DNA of 64,000 nucleotides. Source: Bin75 sp965215405. Its GTDB lineage: Bacteria > Nitrospirota > Nitrospiria > Nitrospirales > UBA8639. The first letter of the stretch is position 1; every line of letters begins with the position of its first letter. The notes beneath the pieces are model-generated. The model saw nothing but the letters and a program-made list of their open reading frames with translations, was not told the origin of the DNA and ran no database searches. This document shows positions 18,041-30,534 of this stretch, piece by piece. Location: assembly GCA_965215405.1 (NCBI GenBank), contig OZ244060.1, positions 992,001 through 1,056,000 of the forward strand. Reading direction: 5' to 3'. The translations under genes were made by a program, and so were the position numbers.

Positions 18041-18460
18041 TTGCTTGCGGCTTCTTCCAAAAATCCTTATTATCATAAAAAAGTAATAATTGATGTGTGG
18101 AACTTCCAAGAATACCAAAGCGCGGAAGGAAAGCTGCCTGTATCGGAATGGTATGAAAAGCTGTCGCGGGGGAATAAGGCCAGAGCTAAAAGGTTTCAGC
18201 GTATAGTTCGAATGCTGGAACGACTTGAGCAACCGTACTTCAAGAAATTCAGGCATTTGTGGGAAGTCCGCTGGAGTGGCGAAAACAGGGTTCCACATCG
18301 GATATTCAGTAACGTCACGAATGAGAGACAGGTTGTATTTCTGTGTGGCTGTACGCATAAGGGGAAGCGATATACTCCGACAAATGCCTACGATACGGCT
18401 GTAGGACGTCATAAGGAAATACGGGACGGGAGGGCAAGTACGCGTGAGTTCGATTTCTAG
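18041..18460 (+). CDS. HigB/RelE-superfamily toxin-like protein
   Basis: Up to 139 residues. The core (LPVSEWYEKLSRGNKARAKRFQRIVRMLE, KKFRHLWEVRWSGENRVPHRIF, RQVVFLCGCTHKGKRYTP, ETAVGRHKEI-like AYDTAVGRHKEI) matches phage-derived Gp49-like/HigB mRNA interferases: helices, then a beta-sheet with basic residues, then a final helix. The reading frame opens with TTG at 18041; a GTG at 18095 is the alternative and the true start is uncertain. Its end overlaps the following XRE gene by 17 bases, as in HigBA modules with the toxin first. It would cleave mRNA at the ribosome when its antitoxin is lost. Confidence 0.75.
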   Translation: MLAASSKNPYYHKKVIIDVWNFQEYQSAEGKLPVSEWYEKLSRGNKARAKRFQRIVRMLERLEQPYFKKFRHLWEVRWSGENRVPHRIFSNVTNERQVVFLCGCTHKGKRYTPTNAYDTAVGRHKEIRDGRASTREFDF

Positions 18461-19049
18461 AGTCTGGCAGGAACTGCGTAAAGTCTGGCAGGAACTGCAC
18501 GATAAAGAATACCGTGACGGCTACACGGAAGCACAGCTTTCCATCGAGGTCCCTTTTCAAATCAGGGCACTCAGAACGTCGCGCGGCTGGACGCAGGCTC
18601 AGCTTGCTGAGCGGACCGGCATTCCCCAAGCCCGGATATCCCACGTTGAGCAGCCGGGCCGTGACCCGCTCTCGTTGCGGACGCTGTACCGGATCGCCTC
18701 GGCCTTTGATGTCGGGTTGCTGGTTCAGTTTGTCTCATTCAGTGAGTTGGTACAACGTGAAGCGGCATTTGATCCCAATACTTTTTATGTTCCCAGCTTC
18801 CAAGAGGATCGACTGGAAACTGTTTCTACGTCAACGACGTGGCTCTTTTCTCGAAATGAATTCACACTCAAAATAGAGCAACTCGGTTGGGTAAATGAAC
18901 GATATGAAATGGAAGCCTGGTCTATCCATGCACCAGAGAGCAATACGAAATCCGCCCTGCCCTTAGACAGAGAGAGGACGAAATATGGCTACGAAACGCA
19001 GAGCACAGGAGTCTATTCCCGTCAATCAATTATCACAGCGGCAAGCTGA
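18444..19049 (+). CDS. XRE-family HTH antitoxin (HigA-like)
   Basis: 201 residues with a clear XRE helix-turn-helix at about residues 37-95: IRALRTSRGWTQAQLAERTG, then IPQARISHVEQPGRDPLSLRT and LYRIASAFDVGLLVQFVSF. It overlaps the toxin gene (17 bases) and the DUF3467 gene (65 bases). The region after residue 100 is longer than in minimal HigA proteins; a similar tail with an FVPFSELV-like segment is common in XRE antitoxins paired with Gp49-like toxins. It should neutralise the toxin and repress its own promoter; being embedded in the Res-Mod operon it may also set the level of that operon. Confidence 0.8.
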   Translation: MSSISRVWQELRKVWQELHDKEYRDGYTEAQLSIEVPFQIRALRTSRGWTQAQLAERTGIPQARISHVEQPGRDPLSLRTLYRIASAFDVGLLVQFVSFSELVQREAAFDPNTFYVPSFQEDRLETVSTSTTWLFSRNEFTLKIEQLGWVNERYEMEAWSIHAPESNTKSALPLDRERTKYGYETQSTGVYSRQSIITAAS

Positions 19050-19290
19050 GGGATATGTTTCGGCATATTCGAATTACGTTGAAGTAGGGACCTCGCCTAT
19101 GGATTTCCGGTTTCTATTTTTCGAGGTCCTGGAAGATAAAACTGGAGAGTTTATACGCGAAAAGAACGTCCGCGTGGTCATGTCCCCTCAGCAGGCGGTA
19201 GCCTTTTCCCGAGTATTGAACGAGACTGTTGCAAGGTGGAGGGAAGAACACGATTCCGGGGCGGTTGAGAACCCTGAAAAAGAGCAGTAG
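18985..19290 (+). CDS. DUF3467 family protein
   Basis: 101 residues. The central part (YSNYVEVGTSPMDFRFLFFE, then VVMSPQQAVAFSRVLNETVARW) is the DUF3467 signature: a beta-sandwich-like strand set followed by a helix reading MSPQQA-K/F-L-L. Function unknown; the family recurs beside restriction and other defence genes. The start ATG at 18985 has a GAGAGAGGA ribosome binding site and lies inside the antitoxin gene, and the methyltransferase starts 63 bases after the stop, so all appear to be on one transcript. Confidence 0.8.
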   Translation: MATKRRAQESIPVNQLSQRQAEGYVSAYSNYVEVGTSPMDFRFLFFEVLEDKTGEFIREKNVRVVMSPQQAVAFSRVLNETVARWREEHDSGAVENPEKEQ

Positions 19291-19353
19291 CCGCTACGCC
19301 TGTGTTATTGTAGCTGCCCTCACCTTGCTCCGAACAAGAAACTCTTACAGCCC

Positions 19354-22201
<2,848 letters not shown>

Positions 22202-22207
22202 CTTTCC

Positions 22208-25200
22208 ATGCAGTTTATCAAGAATGGCCCCGACGTCCCGAATCGCCTCTTGCAGGCGCACGAGGACGGGCGCGTGGTGTTCTTCTGTGGCGCGGGCATT
22301 TCCGGCCCGGCAGGCTTGCCGAATTTTGAAGGTCTGGTGAAACAACTTTATGCAGACCTCTTGACGACGACTCCAAGCCCGGTGCAGCAAGTGGAACTTG
22401 GTGCCAAGCGGTTCGATGCCGCTGCAGGATTGCTGGAAGGCGACGTTGTCGGTGGCCGCGAAACGGTGCGTCGGAAGTTGGCGGAAATTTTTCTGAAACC
22501 GAAAGCCCCCAATGCGACCGGAACACATGAGGCCCTGCTGACGCTGGGAATAAGTTGCGATGGTCGAACCCGATTGGTTACCACCAACTTCGACCGCCTG
22601 TTCGAGGAGGCGATTGCTGCGAAATCGCTTAACGTCGAGCGTTTTAAGGCCCCGCTGTTGCCGATACCCAAGCAGCACTGGAACGGACTGGTGTATCTGC
22701 ATGGTCTGCTGAGTGAAGTACCGACACCCGACGAGCTGAATCGGCTGGTCATCTCCAGCGGCGACTTCGGGTTGGCCTATCTCAGCGAACGCTGGGCATC
22801 GCGCTTCGTCAGCGAACTGTTTCGCAACTACACCGTGTGCTTTGTTGGTTACAGCATTGATGATCCGATAATGCGCTACATGACGGACGCACTTGCCGCG
22901 GACCACCTGTTAGGAGAGTCTCCACTGGAGATGTTCGCCTTCGGCAGTTACTCCAAAGGCAAGGAGGAAAAGTGCGCCGACGAATGGAAAGCGAAAAACG
23001 TCACGCCCATACTCTATCGAAAACACAGGAGGCACGCATACCTGCACGGGACTCTGCGCGCCTGGGCTGAAACCTGTCGCGACAGAGTAACAGGTAAAGA
23101 ACGCATTGTTAGCGAGTACGCCAGGGCGCGTCCGTTGAAATCCACGAAGGAGGATGATTTCGTCGGACGAATGTTGTGGGCGCTAAGTGACCCGATCGGC
23201 GAACCTGCCAAACATTTTGCCGATCTGAATCCGGTGCCATCACTGGAATGGCTGAAGCCCATAAGCGAAAAACGTTACGGTCACGGCGACTTGGACCGCT
23301 TCGGCGTTCCGACGAAATCAAACCGGGATAAAGCAGAGTCAAACAGGGACGAAGCACTCAAGTTCAGTCTGATTGAGAGGCCGTCGCCTTACCATCTGGC
23401 ACCTCGGATGGCCGTCGTCGATGAGGGTGCTCGCCGGAGCCATTGGGACAAGGTGACCCCGCATCTGGCGCGCTGGATGGCTCGGCATCTCAACGACCCG
23501 AACCTGCTGCTTTGGCTGATCAAACATGGGGGGCAGTTGCATAAAACTTTGGCACAGGTAATCGAATATCGTCTAACAGAACTTTCCAAGCTTGAACGCG
23601 ACGAAAGCGACGAGAAGAAAACCGAGTTGGCAGATATTTGTGACAATGCACCCAACGCCGTCCCCGGCCCGCTGATGCGAACCTTGTGGCGGCTCCTGCT
23701 CACTGGGCGCGTCAAATCGAGGTTAAGCGACTTCAACGCTCACCTCTGGGGCGGCCGCTTCAAGCGCGATAGATTCAAACCCACTTTGCGCATGGAATTG
23801 CGGGACATGTTGACGCCACGCGTATCGCTGCGCGAGCCGTATCATCGGTTGAACGAGGATGGCGACAGCCGGGAGCCAAACCGCATAGAGGATCTGGTCG
23901 AATGGGAGATCGTGCTGTCGGCAGATAACGTTCACTACTCCCTGGAGGAGTTGCGAGGGGACGAACGATGGAAAACAGCACTACCGGAGTTGCTGTCCGA
24001 CTTCACCGGCCTGTTGCGGGACGCGCTTGATCTGATGCGTGAACTCGGTGGTGCTGATGACAAACATGATCGCTCCGGTTTGCACCGACTCTCCATCGGT
24101 AAACGTGCGCAGAACAATGACCTTTACAACTGGACCGTGTTGATTGATCTGACCCGGGATGCTTGGCTCGTCATGGCGGACCAATCTCCCGAGCAGGCAC
24201 GGCTTTCGGCCGAGACATGGTGGCACGTCCCCTATCCCCTATTCCGCCGCCTCGCCTTCTTCGCCGCGACACAGCCTGGCGTCATACCCCATCGTCGCGC
24301 GCTGGACTGGTTGCTGGCGGATGGGAACTGGTGGTTGTGGTCTAAGGAAACCAAGCGCGAAGCGAGAGACTTGCTGGTTGCGCTGACCCCACAACTTGAC
24401 GACACGATGTCGACCAAGGTGGAGCATGCCATTCTCGATGGACCTCCCCGAGACATGCTCAATGACGACATTGCCCCCAATGACCGGACGTTGTTCAAGG
24501 ATCATGAGACTTGGCTGAGGTTAACAAATATCAAGGAAGCTAGAGGCTCGCTGACTTCGGCTGGCATGGCACGGTGGGAAGAACTTTCCGCTCAATATCC
24601 GAACTGGAAGCTGGTTGACGAGCAAGGTCCCGGTCAGGCGGGCACCATCGAGTATGGGCGCGAGTTCGTGGCGACGCCCCGTCGCCGTCGTGAACTGGTC
24701 GAATGGCTCAGGCGGCCACCTTCCCTAAATCCGTGGCAACAAGACGACTGGCGGAAGCGATGCCGCGCCCATTTCCCCACCATCGTCTGCGCTTTGTACG
24801 TCTTGGCCAGTGAGGACGTCTGGCCGATCGATTACTGGCGACAGGCCCTATCCGCATGGTCGGAGGAGAAGTTTGTCAAACGCTCCTGGCGTCGCCTTGG
24901 TCCGGTGCTGGCCGAAGTGCCCGAGGAATTACTTCAAGCCATAGTTCGTGATGCCGGTTACTGGCTGGAAACCATTGCCAAGACCTCCGATCACCACAAA
25001 GAGCATTTCTTTACACTCGTGCACCGTATCCTGGAACTGGATCATCCCGATGGTATCGATTCCGACGATCCCGTCACGTGCGTTATCAATCATCCGGTAG
25101 GTCGCGTGACGGAGGTGCTTCTGCTCTGGTGGTTTCGGCAATCATTGAAGGACGGACAAGGCTTGCCGGAACAACTCGCGTCCATATTCACCAGACTTTG

Positions 25201-26005
25201 CGACCCGCGCACGGATAAGTTTCGACATGGCCGCCCTGTGCTGGCGTCCCATGTCATCACATTGTTTCGGGTGGATGAGCATTGGACAAAGGAACACCTG
25301 CTGCCGTTTTTCGATTGGAAGCGATCCGAAGCCGAAGCGCGTTCGGTCTGGGCGGGCTTCCTGTGGTCGGCACGCTTGTATCACCCCCTGCTGGCGGAAC
25401 TGAAGACCGCCTTCCTCGAAACCGCGAGTCACTATGACGAGTTGGGCGAGTGGAGCCGCGAATACGCATGGATTCTAACGTCTGCCGCCCTGGACCCGCG
25501 GGATACCTTCACCCATGACGAACTGGCTCGGGCCACCGACAAGTTGCCACAGAAAGGATTAATCGTTGCCGCTTGCATGTTGACCGAAGCCTTGAAAAGC
25601 GCGGGAGATCGGCGGGCGGACTACTGGAGGAACAGGGTTGACCCGTATCTGCGCAGGATTTGGCCACAGACCTTGGACAAACGCTCCCCGAACATTTCGA
25701 CGGGCCTTGGGTGGTTGTGCATCGCGGCGGAGAGTGAATTTCCCGCGGCATTCGATCTCCTTCGGCCCTGGTTGCAAGAGTTGCCCCCCTTTGACCCTGA
25801 CCTATTCGTACATCGGCTTTTCGATGCCAAGCTCGGCAGGAAGTTCCCTGAGAAGGTACTGGCCTTTTTGGATCTGGTGATAGGCGACCAGAATCTATTA
25901 TGGGCATTTGATCGCCTAAAAATCATTCTTGAAGCGATACGCGGAGCAGAACCCAGCCTTGTAGATGACTCTCGATACCGGAAGTTGGCAAGGCGCACAA
26001 GTTAG
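22208..26005 (+). CDS. Large SIR2-domain protein (defence-associated sirtuin-like)
   Basis: 1265 residues. The N-terminal 300 are a SIR2 domain: VFFCGAGISGPAGLP (NAD-binding GAGxS, about residues 20-34), LVTTNFDRLFEEA (TxNxD, about 123-135), VYLHGLLSE (catalytic His, about 160) and VCFVGYSIDDPIMRYM. The remaining 950 residues are alpha-helical without a family I can name, rich in Trp, Arg and Asp, with a repeat-like (ARM/TPR-style) look. Size and layout match the DSR class, whose SIR2 domain depletes NAD when phage is sensed. The ATG lies 6 bases after the mod stop, so translation is probably coupled to Mod. Confidence 0.88.
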   Translation: MQFIKNGPDVPNRLLQAHEDGRVVFFCGAGISGPAGLPNFEGLVKQLYADLLTTTPSPVQQVELGAKRFDAAAGLLEGDVVGGRETVRRKLAEIFLKPKAPNATGTHEALLTLGISCDGRTRLVTTNFDRLFEEAIAAKSLNVERFKAPLLPIPKQHWNGLVYLHGLLSEVPTPDELNRLVISSGDFGLAYLSERWASRFVSELFRNYTVCFVGYSIDDPIMRYMTDALAADHLLGESPLEMFAFGSYSKGKEEKCADEWKAKNVTPILYRKHRRHAYLHGTLRAWAETCRDRVTGKERIVSEYARARPLKSTKEDDFVGRMLWALSDPIGEPAKHFADLNPVPSLEWLKPISEKRYGHGDLDRFGVPTKSNRDKAESNRDEALKFSLIERPSPYHLAPRMAVVDEGARRSHWDKVTPHLARWMARHLNDPNLLLWLIKHGGQLHKTLAQVIEYRLTELSKLERDESDEKKTELADICDNAPNAVPGPLMRTLWRLLLTGRVKSRLSDFNAHLWGGRFKRDRFKPTLRMELRDMLTPRVSLREPYHRLNEDGDSREPNRIEDLVEWEIVLSADNVHYSLEELRGDERWKTALPELLSDFTGLLRDALDLMRELGGADDKHDRSGLHRLSIGKRAQNNDLYNWTVLIDLTRDAWLVMADQSPEQARLSAETWWHVPYPLFRRLAFFAATQPGVIPHRRALDWLLADGNWWLWSKETKREARDLLVALTPQLDDTMSTKVEHAILDGPPRDMLNDDIAPNDRTLFKDHETWLRLTNIKEARGSLTSAGMARWEELSAQYPNWKLVDEQGPGQAGTIEYGREFVATPRRRRELVEWLRRPPSLNPWQQDDWRKRCRAHFPTIVCALYVLASEDVWPIDYWRQALSAWSEEKFVKRSWRRLGPVLAEVPEELLQAIVRDAGYWLETIAKTSDHHKEHFFTLVHRILELDHPDGIDSDDPVTCVINHPVGRVTEVLLLWWFRQSLKDGQGLPEQLASIFTRLCDPRTDKFRHGRPVLASHVITLFRVDEHWTKEHLLPFFDWKRSEAEARSVWAGFLWSARLYHPLLAELKTAFLETASHYDELGEWSREYAWILTSAALDPRDTFTHDELARATDKLPQKGLIVAACMLTEALKSAGDRRADYWRNRVDPYLRRIWPQTLDKRSPNISTGLGWLCIAAESEFPAAFDLLRPWLQELPPFDPDLFVHRLFDAKLGRKFPEKVLAFLDLVIGDQNLLWAFDRLKIILEAIRGAEPSLVDDSRYRKLARRTS

Positions 26006-26022
26006 CATGGAAGGGCGGTGAT

Positions 26023-26097
26023 TTGGCACAGTTCCGCATCGCCGACACGTTCACAGACAGTCTCGCCAAGTTGACTGGCGATGAGCAGAAGGTCGTC
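26023..26097 (+). pseudogene. N-terminal scrap of a toxin-helicase (UvrD/RelE-like) gene
   Basis: The plus strand from a TTG at 26023 reads MAQFRIADTFTDSLAKLTGD followed by EQKVV, after which similarity ends. I recognise this as the usual opening of large proteins with a RelE-like N-terminus and a UvrD-like helicase, here reduced to 25 codons. The rest of the gap to 26246 carries no complete gene; a short minus-strand stretch (PEEEADEAMAKLIGLRDGQA, 26110-26175) looks coding but has no context. It marks a deletion junction between the SIR2 and helicase genes. Confidence 0.4.
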
Positions 26098-26245
26098 CGC
26101 GCTTGCTGCTGGGCTTGTCCGTCTCGAAGCCCGATCAGTTTCGCCATCGCCTCGTCCGCCTCTTCTTCGGGCGTCACGTTTCAACCACTCCGCTTCCCGG
26201 GCCCATCAGCCTGCCGACACGGTCGGTACACGTAAGCGCTGTCAT

Positions 26246-29200
26246 CTACCTGGCCAACTGCTCCGCCATTTCGAGGTAGCGGCAGAAGGCGTTTGCCAAT
26301 TGAATTTGCCGTGGCGTCCGGCATTCCGCTTCGAAGATTCGCGGTGAGCTGACCAGGATTGATAAACATTTGGCCCGAGACGTCGCCACGTTCAGTCGGT
26401 TGAGACTGTAGAGAAATTCCATGCCCTTCGGCGCGTCCGCGTGGCTGGACGTTGCCGTTGAATAGACAGCAATTGGTGCTTCCTGACCCTGGAACTTGTC
26501 CACCGTTCCGACCCGCGCGCCCGGCAAGCGTTGTTGAATCTCGAAAACCTGGGCGTTGTACGGCGTGATAATAACGATATCCTGGAGCGTAACGGGTTGC
26601 TCCCGACCATCGCGATCAACCCAGGTGGCGTTGCTTGCCAGAATGCCGTTCACCAGGCTGCCGACCGCCTGGGCCTCTTCCGGCGAGAAGTTGCAATTGC
26701 TGTGATGTTCAATGGGCAAGTAGCGTAAACCGGAACCGCTGATCGCTCCCGCCGACTTGATGATCTGTTGTTCCAACCCGTCCCTTGACTTGAGCTTGCT
26801 CTCATAGAAGAGCTCGGACGTGTACCTGGATATTTCAGGATGCAGCCGCCAGGTCTCTTCGAGGAACAATCCTTTGTCCGGAGGGATGGTTTGCTGGTCG
26901 CCCAGGATGTGATCGAGCGCGGAGACGTCTGTGCCGTCCGGATGACTGCCCTGCATCGGCTGGTCGAGCTGCCGTGGATCGCCGATCAGCACCACGGCCC
27001 TGGCCGCCTGCGAAACCGCTAACACGTTCGCGAGCGACATCTGCGCGGCTTCATCGATAAACAGGACGTCAACGGCCTCGAATGCTTCAGGACGCGACCA
27101 GAGCCAGGCGGTTCCACCACCCACGGATACGGTGGTTCCAAGCGCATCGAACAGGTCTTTGTTCTTCCTGGCAAAGCGAAGCCGGTGCAGGGCTTCCCCC
27201 GTTTCAGCAGTCTTCTGGCTGCACTGCAGATCCACGTCCATCTCGTCGGCTGCCTCAATCGTTGCATCAATCAGGTTTCGGATCACCTTGTGACTGTTCG
27301 CCGTGACGCCGACGGTCTTGCCCCGGCGCACGAATTCACAAATCATGCGTCCCCCCGTGAAGGTCTTGCCTGCGCCGGGTGGGCCCTGCAAGGGAAGAAT
27401 GCCGTGAGTGAGACGCCTGCATAGCCTCACGGCTGCTTCGATGGTCGTTTCTCCGTCACGACGCAGATCCTGGCCGCCGACACGCGGAGCCTCTTTCAGC
27501 AACAGGTCGCGGGCAGCCTGATAAGGCCCTTCTCCCCGCAGGCCGTGCTGCGCCACGTAATCGCCAAGCCGCATGAGCGAGTCCTTGAGTACCTGAGTAT
27601 CGACGTGTGTGTGTGCAAAGACGGCTTGCGGATGCGTCGAAGCGCTGTCCTGGCGCTTCCTGACGTCAATCGTGGATTCTTCGAAGGAAATCGCCTCGGC
27701 CTTGCCGAGCCTGGTTCCGCCGAGGTTATGCAGTTCTTCGCCGCCACGGATTTCGGTCTCCTGAGGCGGAAACCTGTAACGGTGGATGGGCGCGCCGTCG
27801 GTGCCTCCGACCTGTTTCAAAAAAACAAGATCGGAGAGTCCGCTCCGCTCGTCCAGCAGGTCCTCGTCCGAGAGATCAGCCAACCGGAAGTATTCCCACC
27901 ACACGGATTTTTCTTCTCTGCGGTGCCAGTCAAGGACGTTGGCCAGTATCCAGCGCGCGTGCTGCTCCTCATCCCGTTCTGCCGGATCTGCCGGAACGTC
28001 GGAACTCAGACGTTCGATCAGTGCATTTATTCTGATCAGCCAATCCGTGACGTTCTCGCTGGGGGTGCCGTCTCCCGGTTCCGGGCGGGGCACGTCCACG
28101 CCATCGGCGACGATCTGCGCCCGCAACGTTTCAAGCCAGTCCCGGAGGCCGGCGGTAGAACGACAATCATCCTTGTTGTAGGCGGCGACGGTCGCCCTGG
28201 TTTCATCGGTAATTGAGTGAACGTCGCCGAGTTCGACGTTCGCGTGGAGATTCGCCAGGGCGGCATTTGCATCGGCCAGTATCATCTCTCGTTCGAACGC
28301 ATAGAACGGTTCCAGTTTCTTGATGGAGTAACTTTCCACGCTCGCGCGAATGCCGCGGCGCACAACCTGGTAGAGATCGACAAACAGCTCCGCGCGAAGC
28401 ATTTGGTCGATCTCTTCCTGTCGCGTCGCGTATCGGCCCATCAGGCGCTTCAACGCCGACGGTTCATAGGGGGCGAAGTGATAGATGTGCATGTCGGGAA
28501 ATTGCTCCCAGCGCGCCGTCACGAAATCCACAAAAGCCTCGAAGACCCGTTTTTCGTCGACACGTGAAAAGGCCCACTCACTCCGGCAGATGGTCTCCCC
28601 GGTTTCACCGACGAACAGGTAGCCGAAAAGATATTCGAGGCCGTGCTCGCCAACGAATGGATCGCCTTCCAGGTCGAAGAAAACGTCGCCGTCCGACGGT
28701 TCAGGAAGGCGGGTGAAGCCAAAGCCGTTCTCCACCGGAAGCAGCTCGAATATTCCCTCGTTGGTCTCGCGGGCTTCGACTTGTACTCGTGCCTGCTCGC
28801 GGATGCGGATATAAGGCTCGACCGAGCCTCGCTCCGGCGTCCATTCAAGCGGTAAGGGCACGTCGGCCAGGCCCTTTACCGTGGTAATCCCGCGTTGTTT
28901 CAGTTCATTGATTTGAAGCTTCGAAATTCCTGCCACGAGGCAAAGGTGGTCATCGCCGCGACGGCGCTTTTCGCAAGGCTCCCGCCATCGGCAAATATCG
29001 CAATGCTCTATCGGATCGGGATAAGTCTCTGCCGCGTTCCGCTCCGCCGTGGCCGTCAACAACCCGTGCTTCACCTTTCGGAAATAAGCGGCGTAGTCCG
29101 CAAAGCGATACGGCTGCAACTGAAATTCCGACCACGGCGTGACAACGTACATGTACTCAGGCTCGACTCCCTGAGCCTTTGTCAGCAGATCCGAATAGAG

Positions 29201-29650
29201 ACAAAGCTGGAGTACGGTGCCCGCTTTTGTTTCACGCGTGAGTTTTGTATCGACGACCTCATACGACCACTTGCCAAGGGTGCTCGGAGTTTCGACGCGG
29301 CGCAGGACGTCGGCGCGTCCGATCCAATGGTCGTGGGACAGCGCGCCCTGAACGATCACCGGCGAGCCTTGTTTCATGGCTGCGAGGGTTTGCGAGACGG
29401 CCTCGTCCGTCACCCCGACGCCGTCGATTCTGACGGGTTGCAGACCGCTCTTTGCCACGTGCTCGACATAGTTCTGCTCGTGGATAGAACCTCGCTCCCA
29501 AAGAAGCTGTAAAAGGGGATCATTTCTGACTGTGGGTTTTGCCAGCGAACCTTCGGCAACCGCACGGTCCAGGTCGGAGAGATGACGGCAATGCAGGTAT
29601 CCGACCAGGTCGCTCGCGCTGAGCTCCAGGGAATCTTTGATTCGCCTCAC
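26246..29650 (-). CDS. TM0106-type RecB-like nuclease fused to a UPF1-like superfamily 1 helicase
   Basis: 1134 residues. The N-terminal part is a RecB-like nuclease: WSYEVVDTKLTRETKAGTVL then QLCLYSDLL (about 128-152), with Cys residues at CDICRWREPC and a later Cys that could hold an iron-sulfur cluster. The middle is an RNase H-fold 3'-5' exonuclease-like domain (VFFDLEGDPF, then DDCRST). The C-terminal half is a helicase with Walker A LQGPPGAGKT, FIDEAAQMSL, IGDPRQLDQP, VGTVDKFQGQEAP and SLNRLNVATSRAK. It resembles Dna2-like enzymes and is common in defence islands. Its start overlaps the yedK stop by 4 bases (29647-29650). Confidence 0.88.
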   Translation of the reverse strand: MRRIKDSLELSASDLVGYLHCRHLSDLDRAVAEGSLAKPTVRNDPLLQLLWERGSIHEQNYVEHVAKSGLQPVRIDGVGVTDEAVSQTLAAMKQGSPVIVQGALSHDHWIGRADVLRRVETPSTLGKWSYEVVDTKLTRETKAGTVLQLCLYSDLLTKAQGVEPEYMYVVTPWSEFQLQPYRFADYAAYFRKVKHGLLTATAERNAAETYPDPIEHCDICRWREPCEKRRRGDDHLCLVAGISKLQINELKQRGITTVKGLADVPLPLEWTPERGSVEPYIRIREQARVQVEARETNEGIFELLPVENGFGFTRLPEPSDGDVFFDLEGDPFVGEHGLEYLFGYLFVGETGETICRSEWAFSRVDEKRVFEAFVDFVTARWEQFPDMHIYHFAPYEPSALKRLMGRYATRQEEIDQMLRAELFVDLYQVVRRGIRASVESYSIKKLEPFYAFEREMILADANAALANLHANVELGDVHSITDETRATVAAYNKDDCRSTAGLRDWLETLRAQIVADGVDVPRPEPGDGTPSENVTDWLIRINALIERLSSDVPADPAERDEEQHARWILANVLDWHRREEKSVWWEYFRLADLSDEDLLDERSGLSDLVFLKQVGGTDGAPIHRYRFPPQETEIRGGEELHNLGGTRLGKAEAISFEESTIDVRKRQDSASTHPQAVFAHTHVDTQVLKDSLMRLGDYVAQHGLRGEGPYQAARDLLLKEAPRVGGQDLRRDGETTIEAAVRLCRRLTHGILPLQGPPGAGKTFTGGRMICEFVRRGKTVGVTANSHKVIRNLIDATIEAADEMDVDLQCSQKTAETGEALHRLRFARKNKDLFDALGTTVSVGGGTAWLWSRPEAFEAVDVLFIDEAAQMSLANVLAVSQAARAVVLIGDPRQLDQPMQGSHPDGTDVSALDHILGDQQTIPPDKGLFLEETWRLHPEISRYTSELFYESKLKSRDGLEQQIIKSAGAISGSGLRYLPIEHHSNCNFSPEEAQAVGSLVNGILASNATWVDRDGREQPVTLQDIVIITPYNAQVFEIQQRLPGARVGTVDKFQGQEAPIAVYSTATSSHADAPKGMEFLYSLNRLNVATSRAKCLSILVSSPRIFEAECRTPRQIQLANAFCRYLEMAEQLAR

Positions 29651-30357
29651 AGGAGGCAGCCCTGGTCAGGGACGTTTCCGATTGCCCCCGGTTTCGGGGC
29701 CAGGACGTCCGGGTCGTTGTTTCGAATGCTGTTCACTCTGGTGCTGACGGCGCGCTTCTCGTAGGGACCGCCATGGGGTTCACGCACCAGGTCGAGGAGC
29801 CGCGGCACCGGCGACGACGGGTCGAGCCAAGCGTCGAATCCGTCAGGATCGATGATCGCCGGCTGCCGATGGTGAACGTCCGCAAGCCCTGGGGAGGCCG
29901 CCGTCGTGATGATGGTGAAGGACTCGAGGGAGTCGCTGCCCGTGTCCCAGTGCTCCCACAAAGCGGCGAACGACAGCGGCGCTCCGTTCGCGGGAGCCAG
30001 GAAGTAGGGCTGCTTGCCTCGCCCGGTCACCTGCCATTCGAACCATCCGTCGGCCGGCACCAGGCACCGACGTGAGCGAAAGGCGGCACCGAATGACGGC
30101 TTGTTGTGGACTGTCTCCGCCCTGGCGTTGATGAGGCGGGTGCCTATCCTGACGTCTCGGGCCCAGGACGGCACCAGTCCCCATCGGAGTCCGGCGATAG
30201 CGCGGTTCCCGTCCTCATCGAGCCGGCATGCCGCGAAATCCTGTGCCGGCGCGCCGTTGTAGCGAGGTCGCAGATTCAGCGGCGGCGCGGGTCCCGTCAG
30301 GGCGTAGAGGTCGTGAATCCGATCCAGGGTCAGCTTCTGTGTGAAACGGCCACACAT
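29647..30357 (-). CDS. yedK: SOS response-associated peptidase / SRAP abasic-site protein (YedK/HMCES family)
   Basis: 236 residues beginning MCGRF: the Cys at position 2 is the residue that forms the thiazolidine crosslink with abasic sites in single-stranded DNA. Other conserved parts are PRYNGAPAQ, LRWGLVPSWA, RLINARAETV, RCLVPADGWFEW and the active-site His in DVHHRQPAII (normally HxRMP; the Met is Gln here). It is 4 bases from, and translationally coupled to, the nuclease-helicase downstream, suggesting the two process the same damaged or single-stranded DNA. Confidence 0.93.
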   Translation of the reverse strand: MCGRFTQKLTLDRIHDLYALTGPAPPLNLRPRYNGAPAQDFAACRLDEDGNRAIAGLRWGLVPSWARDVRIGTRLINARAETVHNKPSFGAAFRSRRCLVPADGWFEWQVTGRGKQPYFLAPANGAPLSFAALWEHWDTGSDSLESFTIITTAASPGLADVHHRQPAIIDPDGFDAWLDPSSPVPRLLDLVREPHGGPYEKRAVSTRVNSIRNNDPDVLAPKPGAIGNVPDQGCLL

Positions 30358-30534
30358 CGTTGGGTGTTTTTCGCCTCCCGCCGAGCGATTTTGAACAATC
30401 TCATTGACGGTGTAAGGAAAATATCAGCGTAAGAGAAATATAGTAAATTTCTTACTGACCGTAAAGGACGGAATCCGGCAAAAGGGTGTGATCCAATGAC
30501 GCGCATGGCCGACAGGATCATGAAAAGGACGTCC

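Noticed and set aside
16556..18412. Open frame of 618 codons on the minus strand across the Res gene
   Set aside because: It is the exact antisense of the helicase/nuclease coding region, with His/Val/Arg/Asp-rich composition and no family match; high GC keeps the antisense frame open.
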